A DNA stretch of 64,000 nt, from positions 29,747,501 to 29,811,500 of the forward strand of contig NC_134370.1 of the NCBI RefSeq assembly GCF_035582795.1, written 5' to 3'. The notes under the pieces are model-generated. The model saw only the letters and a list, made by a program, of their open reading frames with translations, searched no databases and was not told the origin of the DNA. Below, in pieces: positions 35,201 to 46,104 of this stretch; position 1 is the stretch's first letter; every line of letters begins with the position of its first letter. The position numbers were made by a program, and so were the translations under genes. Origin of the DNA: Mycteria americana (taxonomy: Eukaryota; Chordata; Aves; Ciconiiformes; Ciconiidae).

Positions 35201-38200
35201 TTGTTTTTCTAACACAGATGTTCTTTTAGCAGAAGAGGTCATGGAATTTTTCTCTCAGATTTTAAATATTAAGAGCAGCTCATCTACTACTGGAGAAGCA
35301 TAAATTTGTTAGAGAAAGCCCAGTTCTCTTCCTTAGTGCTTGAACAAATAGTTCTGAGTAAGCTAAATCAACTAGTAAACCAACAAGTTATTTTGGTTAA
35401 ATTGGTCACCTCCAAGTTTTACATATATAAATATTTGCACCAGTTTTTCTAACTACATACAACCAGCTTGGTGAGATATGTAATTTGACTGAGTATAGAA
35501 GCTAGCTGTCTTAATGTAGGACACTTTATTTAGTTGTATTAGTAACACAAGCAGCCTTGTCCTTACTAATGACTTGTATAGATTGCAAGAGGCATAACTG
35601 CTATTGAAGTCTATAGTAAGGAATTAAACATGTCAGTTTTGCCCCAACAACTTGAAAGAGAAATAGCCTAGAAACATGTTGGGTGCCTGGATTTCAATAG
35701 AAACTATGTAGTAGTTGTGGGTTGTTAACCAGGACTGCTGCAGAATGACTTTTCCTCTGATGTCCTGATCTTGCAGAAGTGCACTTACTGCCTTTTCGGT
35801 GCTATCAGTATGGGTATTTTGGGGTGTTCAAGAGCCTGTTTTAGCTTATAGAGCCTGAAGCTGCTTGATCACTATTCCAGTGGCTTAAATAGTCATTAAA
35901 AATAACTCTCTTTACTAGGCCTCGGTGTCCTACCTAGCATGAGAAAAACTAAAAAATTGGAATAGAATGTATAGCACTGCAGTAAATGGGACAAAGAAAA
36001 ACTATAGGCTGTGGAGATTCAATTTTGCTTCAATTACAGTTACCTGATGTAAAGATACTAAAGACTGAAGGACAGACAGAAGGACTAATGACCTCATCTG
36101 CTCTTTCCAAAGGCTTTGGTTATCTATTGCATTGTTGTAAATGGTAGGCTTTTTTGTGATTCAGTGTTTATGAGGCCATTGCCAAAAGAGATTTGTATAA
36201 GCATCTGTATACCAGTTAAAAAGACTTACTAATTCCTTCTTCCTGCTCTTGTCCAGATGGAGGGTGTTGCACCCATCTCTTCTTGGTGTTCCACTGTGAA
36301 CTGCTCATGTGTACGAAACTGATTTCAAAAGACCTCTAGGTCCTTTGGTTTCTTCAGTGATTACAGCACCCTGATCTTATTTAACATAAATCTAAGATCC
36401 TGTGTCCAGGCTGTCTGTAGACAGACTGGTGCTTTTATTTCCTGGGAGTCAGGATTAGGTTGAAAACACCACCACATGATTACGTATCACCATCCAGCCT
36501 CCAAACAAGAGGTGGCTTTTGCCTGGTCTAGCTGAAACCTATGCCAGTCTGCATCTGTGTGGATATGCCTTTAGAAGCACATGGGTGAAAAGTTCAAGCT
36601 GTATTTTTGTGTATCTGCATCCAATCTTATTGGCTCAATATATAAAAACTTAATTAGTCTGGAAATCCTTGTACAGACATGGGGGCTAGATTCTGCCTTA
36701 GCCCACCACTGTCTGTTTCCTTGTTGCTTTTAAGATCTCCTAAGATCTCCGTTTCTTGATAGAAAAGACAGTTTGTTTAATATAAGCCCTTTGTCTAACA
36801 ACGCCCTTGGTCTAAAGCTGATCTGTAGAAGCATGATCCAACAAGAAATAGAAATAATTAACTTCTGAAATAACACACAGCTTTGTCATTCTGTACATGA
36901 ATTGAAAGTTTTGTAATGCTAAATCATGTTTTAGCATAGATACTGATGCAGTGCATGCTGGGTGACTTATGCACAGGCATGCTAGGGAAATTTAATTAAC
37001 TGATATACAAGCAGTTTGCAGATTGATACTCTTCAGTTTAACCGCTATAAAACTGAACTATGAAAGCAGGCAGAAAAGGGCTCAGTGTGCTTTTTAAGAG
37101 CACTATTCAAAACCTGAGAACTAGAAGATTAAACGTTGGTGCCTGTTGCTCTGTGAAGTGTTTTTTGTGTGTGTTAGGGACTTGTTTATTCTCTTTTCTT
37201 TAACAGGAAAAATGTGTGAGTAACATCTGAATAGGTATATGGAAAAGCTGAACTATTAGAGATCACTCATATTATGAGTTTATCAAGAGGGAAAAACAGA
37301 AAGCCAAAGTAGTCAAATTCCCATTCAGCGTTCCTGCCAAAATCTCCCTGCCTTTCTAAAGTAATGAAGGCAAAGGTAGGAAGGCAAATAAGGAAGTCTA
37401 GTAAGGACAAAGTAGTTGCTGCAACTCTGTTTACGCAACAGATTAGCTTTTCATGGAAAGCAAGCCTTTCTGGAGACATAGGCAGAGAAGGTTAGATTCC
37501 AGCATTTTCATGACACCGTTTAAGTTCTGCATTTACCAGACGTGTGCATGTATTGAAGGGAGTTCACTGCTTTGTAAAGTAGGAGGATATTCTTGGATGG
37601 AATCCAGATGTGTGGGCTCAGATTTTTCTGCATTTTTCTGTTTTACGATAGGGACAAATGAAGCCAGTGTCACTTCTGTGATTAACTGCTTATTGTTCTT
37701 GCCTGGTGCCTTGTCATGGACTCCTACTCAGAGCAAAGAATAAATAAAAAGATGTTTTCATCTTGTGATAGGTGGGTTTTTTTCCCCCTCAGGAATACTG
37801 GCTACCTTTGAATTGTGAAGGCCAGCTGCCAGATTGTTAGAGGTGTAACATTCAGAAGTATCATTAAGAAAAAAGTTGTCATGGCAACAAAAATAATGGC
37901 GCTGCAATTCTACTATTGCCAAATGTTGACAGCTGGAGCCACAACCATGATAAAATTCAGAAGAAAGGAATGTTGACAGCTTGCAGAAATTAGGGTTTTA
38001 ATTATATGATGATGGCTAACCGAATTTGTCAATCATTTTTTGTCATAATGTTTTTCCAAAGGTTGCTGTGTCACAGTGTCAGATACATATATTCTAATGC
38101 TGATTGCATTTCAGAAACAGTGAGAAAGCCACTTCAGCAAATTATGTTTGGTGTTGACAGAGAACCTTCCCACACTGGTTAAAGAGAAAAAGTAGAGATA

Positions 38201-39420
38201 TTATTTGGTTTCATACATTTCCAAGAAAAAAAGTAGCCCCAAACCCTACAGTCCTCCCAGATTCCCCAGTTCTTTCAGGTAGTCTGGTAATGCTGTTTCT
38301 GCCATGAAGTTTCCTTAGGTTATTTTTTAATTGCTGGTAAGTCTGAGTGACTTTAGTGCTTTTTATAATCCATCTGATTTCTAAAAGCAGTGTATAAATA
38401 AAAGCATAGCTACCACAATTTTGGGCAAAAAAGACCCAAAATCTTTTCCCTGCAACTGCCTAAGACCGTCCCATTCTGACATGTACTAAGCAGGACGATG
38501 CAAAGGGACTCTGTCTTGCAAAACCGCTGTTTCGTGCTGCTGTCCAGCAGCGCAAGGCCGCTGTGCTCTGCTGTGGGAGCAGGGCGGCATGCTCAGGGAG
38601 CAGCCAGCCTCTGGGAAGTGGTGTGGTCTTCTGCTCAAAGGGGTCTGCGGGGGTGCTCAGTCAGGCTTCCAGGTGACGATTCCTGGTGCATCCCAGCACG
38701 CGTGGCATGTTGCCTCCAGTTGGATCTGTGCTAGATCAGAACTGTGATGCTGTTGTTGCTTCCAGTTAGCAGAGGCCTTGTTTTGTGGTGAGATTCCTCA
38801 AAAAACCAAGCTCTGCACTAAAGATAAACAGAAATTGCAAATAAGGAGTAAACTGAGCAAGTCTAACCGGAGTGGCTGGTGACTCCCAGTTAAGAGAGCA
38901 ATAAGAAAAGGCCATTTGGTCTAGTTAAGTTTGGGACATGCTGAAAACCAGTGGCTCTCGGTCATTTGGAATGCAGACTCTCCAGTACCATCAAAGAGGT
39001 TATGTCCATTCTCCTGAGCTGCTGCTTGTGTTACCAGCCAGACTGTGCTGTCATTGCTGCTACCTTTTTTTGTTTGGTTTTTGGCATTGTAAGTGCCAGG
39101 TGAACAGGAGACCTCAGGAGATGGTCCCAAGGTAGCGAAGACGAGTCCTCTGAGCTTCTGGCTGGAGTGGTGCCTAATGACCACGAGCAACTCAAGAGTG
39201 CGATCGTTAAATGATGTTGTGACATGTTATTGGCTGGCTTATCTGAGCAAGTACGTTCTTGAACGTAATATATATGTAAGCATTTTAAGTGCCCCATTAA
39301 TGAGACCAGTTGAATGACAAGCTCACTACGTTCTCGAACTTCAGTCATTACGTTTTTTCCGCCTTAAATATACTTAAGCACAGGTTCTTACCGTACATTT
39401 CGTTTCTTGCTTTGCTTAGC
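32261..39420. other. Intergenic between EXOSC3 and PRXL2A
   Basis: No coding exon was recognised, and no trace of DYDC2 was seen by eye. Open frames reach at most 105 codons and lack support. The stretch contains the X-box element at 37875-37888. Confidence 0.55.
37875..37888. promoter_or_regulatory. RFX X-box-like site in intergenic element
   Basis: GTTGTCATGGCAAC differs by one base from the classical palindromic X-box GTTGCCATGGCAAC. The following 150 bases contain homeobox-like words (TTAATTATATGATGATGG, GTCAATCATTTT) and look like an enhancer, about 1.6 kb upstream of the PRXL2A CpG island. The role is inferred. Confidence 0.5.
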
Positions 39421-39429
39421 CAGAAGCTA

Positions 39430-40240
39430 AAAAAATCCTAGCGAGGGGAACACGGGTCCCGGGAGGCAACGGGAGGTTTTTATTCGTTCCCGTCCCCAAC
39501 GGCGTGGGTGATCCCCCTCGGCGCGCAGCTCCGCTGGACCCCGTGCGGCGCACGGCGCAGAGCCCCGGGACGCGGCTCCGCAGGGCAGCCGCCGCTGCCG
39601 GCCCCGGCAAGGCGCCGCCGATCCCCGCTGCGCGGCGGGGCGCGGTGCCTGCGCGGAGGCCAGCGGGGGCGGCGCCTGCGCGCCGCCCGCACGCACGTGC
39701 CCTGCGGCGGCCGCGGGGCCGGGAGCGGCGGCGGGCGCGGCGCGGCAGCGTGAGTGCGGGCGCGGGGCGGCGGTGGCGGGCGCGCGGGGGGCGCCCGGCG
39801 GGGAGGGGCGCGGGAGCCGCCGCTGCACCGGCCGCGGGGGGGAGAAGGGGGGGCGGCCGGGCCGTCCCCGCAGCGCCGCCGGGCCTGCGCCGCCTCCCCG
39901 CCGGCCTGCTGCCCCGGCCCGGCCTGCCCGGCGGCCGGTCTTCTCCCCGCTCGCCGCCCGTGTCCCGGCCGCAGTGCGTGCCGGCGGGGGCTGGCCCTGC
40001 TCATGCAGCGGGGAAGAGGCGCGCAGCGATGGCTGAGTTGTGAGAAGTGCGGGGCTGGGGTGTCAGCGGGCAGCGGTACGGGCGCGGGCAGCGCAGGACA
40101 GGTGTGAGGGGCGCCGCGGGGCGAGGTCCCCTCCCGCCCGCCGCCGAACGGCCGTGATGGCCCTTCGACCTGCTGCTCCCGCCATCGGCGCTGCACTGCT
40201 TCCCCCGACGTTTCGAGGTCTGAAATTCTGCTTACGTCTG
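39430..40240 (+). promoter_or_regulatory. PRXL2A: CpG island: PRXL2A promoter and noncoding exon 1
   Basis: CpG-dense DNA with no TATA box and GC-box-like GGGGCGG words. A plus-strand donor GCAGC|GTGAGTG at 39750 is the best end for a noncoding first exon, since the first coding exon begins two bases before its ATG at an acceptor. Open frames of over 100 codons on both strands here are composition artefacts. Confidence 0.7.
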
Positions 40241-41531
40241 TCCTTGTGATTTAATATTCTGATTGATCCCTGCTTTCTTATGTCACTTAGCCTGGGTGTA
40301 AGCAGGCCCAGCGAGATCAGTGAAGGACAAAGAGACACCGTGCTTCGTTTCTGGTGACATTCGTAATGCCTTGGTTTGGTCGCGGGTGCAATCGCATTAC
40401 TCAAGGAATCCACTGCATCCACCTTCAGGCTGCCCGAAGTAGCAGTGCAGGGTCCTCCCAGCCTTCTCTTCTAGAGCCACGGGGACAATTTCCCCCTCAG
40501 AGCAGACAACAGAAAGGGTAAACTACGTTGTGGGGAAATTGTTCTCAGTTGGGTGTATCTACTGAGACTAATGTATTACAGCCCAGTTTATGCATAGAGC
40601 CACCCCTGCCCTGTGGGTTGGAGCTGAAACGTATATTGATTATCTTATATTTTTGGTTTTAGTAACGAATAATTTTGCTCTAAGGAATTGTGTAATGTGA
40701 GGAATGTGAAAGTTAGAATACAAGCAAGGCCTAAGAATCCGACAAGGTGGAAAAATAATTCTTAATTTAAGCTTGAATCTGCACGACTTACGGATGGGTT
40801 GGAACAGGAGGGACCACTTGCTGCCTAGTGGGTCGCTGTGTTTTTGGTGAGCGCTGATTTGCATCATTAGTGGGTCTGTTGGTATTCCCCTTCTTGCCCC
40901 ACCTCTGCAGACTGCCACAGCGCGCAGCTTTCCTGCTGTGGATCCCCAGCAGACCCAGCAGTGAGTTTAGCCTGCAGTATCTTCGCATAAGTACTTTTTG
41001 CAGTTCTGTGCTCTAGTACTTCCTCCCATCTTCAGCGGTATCTCCGTTTTGCTGATTGAGCAGAGATTTGAATTTTCCCATGCACGGTACCTAGCTGCCT
41101 GTTCCCTTTGAATACACCTAGAGAGTTGGAAGATTTCCAAAGTGTTGTGCCAGAGCTCTTTGCTCTCCCTTGCTCAAAAGAAAAGGGTTGTTGAGATGTT
41201 GGGTTTCTTTAAAACATTCTCAGAATGGGGGAGATTATTTGGTCTAACAACTAACTTCCTTTCAAAGTAAGGAGTCTGGTTTGCTTGCTTGACACAGCAA
41301 CTTTCTCTTCAGCTAGAGCCAAGCACAGTGGTGTACTGAATTCAGTAATGAAACATGCGCAGACTGGGAAGAAACCTAAAAAGATGACTCTTATTCTTGA
41401 CACAAGGAATGGTTTGTTACAGGATCTTGACAATGGCAAAAAGAACAAATCCTTTATGTTGTGAAAATTGCTTACATTCATGCCATCAGAAATGTTAGGA
41501 GGCTTCTTTGTGCATTGTTTTTGGCATTTAG

Positions 41532-41625
41532 AGGACAATTTAGGTTGGAAGGGACCTCTGAAGTTTTTCCAGTCAAATCCCCACTTAACGCAGGGCTACT
41601 TTTGAAGATTGGTCAGAATGCTGTA
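41532..41625 (-). mobile_element. CR1 LINE 3'-UTR scrap, decayed
   Basis: TTTAGGTTGGAAGGGACCTC, CCAGTCAAATCCCCACTTAA and GCAGGGCTACTTTTGAAG resemble the reverse complement of the CR1 tail region. It is strongly diverged, minus oriented and lies within PRXL2A intron 1. Confidence 0.75.
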
Positions 41626-43162
41626 TTTTGTAATCCTTAATGGTATTTAAAAGCTCATGAAATCTTGATGAGCATGTTACCAGGTTATTGTGAATTGTAA
41701 ATTTTCTTCATAGGAGTTAGATTACAAAGATATTTGTAGTCATATGACTCATTTCTGGGGGGAATGTCTCATAAAAAATAATCAGCCTAACTTATGTTTG
41801 GGATAAGCAAGTTGTGACAAAGCTCCGAAAGATTTTTAGGCTTGATATGGAATGTCTTGGGGAAGTTGGGAGTGGGAGAGAAGGGAAGAATAAGCAATGG
41901 TCAAAGCCATTTTAGACTAGGGTATATGTGCTAGTGCAGTCCAGTTTGTGAGAGTCCCCACTGAGTGTTTCCACTTTTGCTCAGCTGTCGTCTTAGGAAA
42001 AGTATGTAAGTAAATCTGTGTGCTACCCTGAGTTTTATTGACAACTTGAAAACACAGACTTCCCAGTTTTTTCTTTTTTTTACACAGCTGCAATGGGTCC
42101 TGTTTACACTGCTAAAATAAATGTTTAAGGATAGCTATCCTCTTAATGACAATTTTTTTTTCTCCAGTTGTGGGTGGAAGGGAAATGAGACATCTAGAAA
42201 ACCATGCTTTAACTGGTCTTCTTGACACAAAGTGAAGACCATCAACTGGCACTTAGAACAGGATTAAGACTAAGCTTGTTTAAATTCTGGGTAGCTGAGT
42301 ACCGACAGACCATAAAATAACTCACTGTTATCTTGGAGATCTCCTGTGGTCACCACAAAAACACACAAAAAGATGTTTTTCCTTTTTTCTTTGGCCTCTG
42401 CTCTCTGTAAAGAGAAGTGCTCATTCCCTTTTGGAGGTTTTAGCAGAGTTGAGAGCTTGCAGATCTGATAGTTCCAGAGAAAATGATGCTCTTTAGTGAA
42501 GGGATGTTGCCACTAAAGCTGGTAGCCTAGCATAGAAACACTGGGTTAATTCACCAGTACAGCCTCTGTAATGAAGCTTTTTTCTAACATTGTGCATTGT
42601 GATGGCTTTTTAATTGTTTCCAGGGTTGTTTGTATTGTTGGCGTGCAGTGTCTGGGGGCGGGGGGGGGGGTAGAAGTAGAATAGGCTGAAACATAGGGAA
42701 AAATACTACTTGTAAAAATGCACAGTTCTACAGAAAAGCAGTTTAGCATGCAGATCTTAAAGTTTAGTACTGTGTTTCCAGCAGAAAAGCTTTCTGTAAT
42801 TCCCGTTCCCTGTACCCACCCACCCAATAAAGAAGGTAACCATGTGTTCAGTTGAAAAAAAAAAAAAAGTTGAATTATTAAGATACCTTTAAGACAATCT
42901 TGCTGTGGATTGGACAGCTGTTCTTTCGTAACCACCACAGGGTGACTGTGGCACGGATTGCTCAAAGACGCTGAGAGCCAGGTCCTGGCCGCAAGGCAAA
43001 GGCTCCAGAGCTGGACTCCTGCCTAGTCCTGCCCACTTGCCACCCGTGGCAGCGCAGTTTGTCTTCTCTCCCGCTTGCGCTCGCATTCAGGGGGAGCTGG
43101 TGGTGGCTGATGCTCTTGCAGGCTGCATGGGTTCTGGTGAGTACGTGCACCTAAATGTTAAA

Positions 43163-43240
43163 GGCTTACGGGATGCTCTGTTGTATCTTCTCGTGGATTA
43201 TGGCTTACGGGATGCTTTGTTGTATCTTCTTATTGTGGAA
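43163..43240. repeat. Tandem duplication, 2 copies of 39 bp
   Basis: GGCTTACGGGATGCTCTGTT starts at 43163 and GGCTTACGGGATGCTTTGTT at 43202. Each is followed by GTATCTTCT. The copies differ at few positions, so the event is recent. The unit is a multiple of three, and the frame over it stays open (LRDALLYLL twice), but nothing else suggests coding. Confidence 0.8.
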
Positions 43241-45926
43241 TGTCATTTGGTGTTTAAAAACTCATAGAGTTTGATCACAAGGAAGTAGCGTTTGTATTTT
43301 AAGGTGGGGTGGAGGGTTGTGAAGTTATTTTGAGCTTCAGATTTCCTTAATAAACAGCAGCTAAACAGAAATGAAGTGCTAATTGCAAATGCCTAGCTGT
43401 TTTCCGCTTAGTCTCTTCACTTGGAGTTCAATGACATAGATGTGTCAGGGCTCAGCCTGTCTTGTTAGGAAATGTTTTAATAATCCTGGCTGCTGTTTCC
43501 CATATGTGTTTTTCAAAGTGGCTTACTATGGTGTTTGCTTAGCAGGGGAGAAATTCCAGTATCGCCATGTAGAGCTGCTTCTTCCATTCCCCTATTTCTT
43601 TAAATAGCAAAAGGTTCGCATATTTGAACAGGGTTTTTTTGTCACTGAGTGGAGACCAGAGTCCAATTAAACTTAAGAGGTGTGTTGACTAAGCTTAATG
43701 AACTCTCTGTCAACTACAACTGAGTGGAAACTGGCTTTTAACGATGCTGATAATGCTAACAATAAAAAAAAATAGCTTTTTATTTTTATTAGTATGTGAG
43801 AACTACTGATTAATCAGTTGCCACAAATTTTGCAACATTTTTGTACACAAATGACATGCACAAGGGGTTAATACTTGTTTTTTACCCCCCCTCTCCTCTT
43901 GTAACTAAGAATTAGGAGAAAAACAGTTCTTGACCAGACAAGATTCAAGTCCAAAGAATAGTTGGATAATCAAACGCTAGGAGGGAGCGTGGCTATAGCC
44001 TTTTGGGTATGCCACAGAGATTTTAAGTCTTAACACAAGGATATTGCTGCATTACAGCAAGACATTTTGAGTTACGTTTTGGTCATTCCAAAGGCTGGGG
44101 TCAGGATGGTTTCTGATATGAGTCAGAAGCAGATATCAAAAAATTGCCATTACAGTATGTCTTTCTGTTTGAAAAAAGTATGCAGAGAAAACAGATAATG
44201 GTCAAGGAAGGTTTCTCTTGGTTAGAAATAAGTGGTGAAATGGGGTAGAATCTGTTCTCTTATCTGTGTTATGTTTGTGTAAACTGGCCTTGTTTCCTGC
44301 TTGGGACCATGGATTATTCATGTTTCTAGATACTGTGATACTGTCTTCCTTGGAACCAAGTATGCTGTTAAAAGAACAAAGTGATCTTTTTTTCAGAATG
44401 TTTTCTAGCTATTTCTGCAGGTAGGCAGTTAGTTGTATTTGTTTGTCAGTAGTATTCTGGAGCTAGTTTTAAGGATGGAAGGGGATTTTCTCCCAGTAAA
44501 TTCTGGGCACCGTGGCTCTGACACAAAAGCGAGGAGATACTCCTAGTTCTTACTTTCTGAATTCTGGGAACAGCTAGCTGTGGGGGTAAATATTATGTGT
44601 GTCTCCGGTTTATTGCCAGTCACAGTTCAAAACAGTAATATTTTCCTATATTTATGAGGAAAAAAACCTCTCCCCTACAAAAGTATATACAGACGGCAAT
44701 ATTTACCAAAACAGTCTATCAGGGTTTTGCAGATGGCTCTGGAAAAAATTTGATTCTCTGTATTGTGTAATACTAAAGTTGGGTGACTGCAAATCTACAG
44801 CCCTTTGTAACACATAACTGTTGTGATGTAAGTGTACAGTGACTTCTTATACTGCCAAAACTCCAATGACTCTTGTACCAGTTATTGCTCAGAGCTGGAT
44901 CTTGAATTTTGTCCGTGAGGCAGGGCTAAGTGTGCTTTACTTCGTCCTCACAACCGATACTGCCTCACTGGAAGGTGGCTGTCAGCCCTTTCAAGGCTTG
45001 TGAAACGTGCGAGGGTCAGGACTGGGCTGTGGTGGGGTTTGTGAATGATGGTGGTTAAATAAAATTACTACTGAACTAGAGTCACCAGTAACAACAAGCA
45101 ACGTTGTGCTTTAAGACTCGAGCAAGCGTATGTAATGGCTTCCATTTCAATGTTACCAGTACTAACTGATGGGTGTGAGTTTAAGTTGTTTGTTCCTGAT
45201 GTCATTTCTGCTTTAGCAAGAGTGGAAATTGGTTAGCATATAGAAGGTGCTGTCCAGGGCATGTTTGTAATGTTGGATTGCTGTGTCTAATAAAATGGTT
45301 GCAAGTCTACATATTTCTGTCTGCAGGCATGACTGATAAGCTCTAATTTTGGCTTGGCAGCTGCTTTGGTTCTAGTGTGGAAGTGTAAGGAACAGGAAAG
45401 GTTACCAGTTATGGTGAACCAGATATCGATTTTTTTTTTCTTTTTTTAAAGTCTTCTGTGGTATATTTCTAAAATTCACTGCTTAATATAGATTAGTGGG
45501 GGGAAAAACCCATTTAATCCACAAATGCTTCTTTTTTGAAAGAAACCACTGTCTTACTGTAATAATTTAAGTTTCTGGCTAACATAGAGGTCATCTTGTT
45601 AGAGACTCTTTATTACACACGTATACTTTAATCATCTTTCTCCCCATTGCATCTGAGCACTTTAATCATGAATGTTTTTGTTGGTCCGGCAGTAGGAAAA
45701 GGTAAGAATATCTTGTTAATAGTTTTGATGTGGGTTAGGTGCAGAACTGGAATGCAATCTAGATCTTCTAAAACCCAGTTCAGTACATGAATAAATATAC
45801 AGATAATCTCCAGTCAAACCAAAAATATCCGTGTGAGCTTTTAGTTGCTGTTTTAATCCAGTTTCTCCTTGTCTGGCATCATCGATGTCCAGTGTTAGAG
45901 CTGCTTTCTTCTTTCTCTTTCCAGAA

Positions 45927-46104
45927 ATGTCGTTCCTGCCCGACTTCGGGATCTTCACCATGGGTGTGTGGTCTGTTGGTCTTGGAGCCATTGGTGCAGC
46001 TGTGACAGGGATCGTCCTTGCTAACACTGACTTATTTTTGTCCAAGCCCGAAAAGGCTACTTTGGAGTTTTTAGAGGAGATAGAGCTAAAAACTTTGGGG
46101 TCAG
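45927..46104 (+). CDS. PRXL2A: PRXL2A coding exon 1
   Basis: Encodes residues 1-59, MSFLPDFGIFTMG to ELKTLGS, plus one base. The acceptor CTTTCTCTTTCCAG ends at 45924, two bases before the ATG. The donor is CAG|GTAAGA. Confidence 0.96.

Larger units (their letters stand above)
39751..45924 (+). other. PRXL2A: PRXL2A intron 1 (inferred)
   Basis: Contains a decayed CR1 scrap (41532-41625), a G11 run near 42659-42669, and a 39-bp tandem duplication (43163-43240). No alternative coding exon was recognised. Confidence 0.6.

Noticed and set aside
39427-40196. Long open frames on both strands in the PRXL2A CpG island
   Set aside because: Pro/Arg/Ala/Gly-rich frames arise from GC-rich, stop-poor DNA. 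No conserved motif is present, and the real coding start is at 45927.
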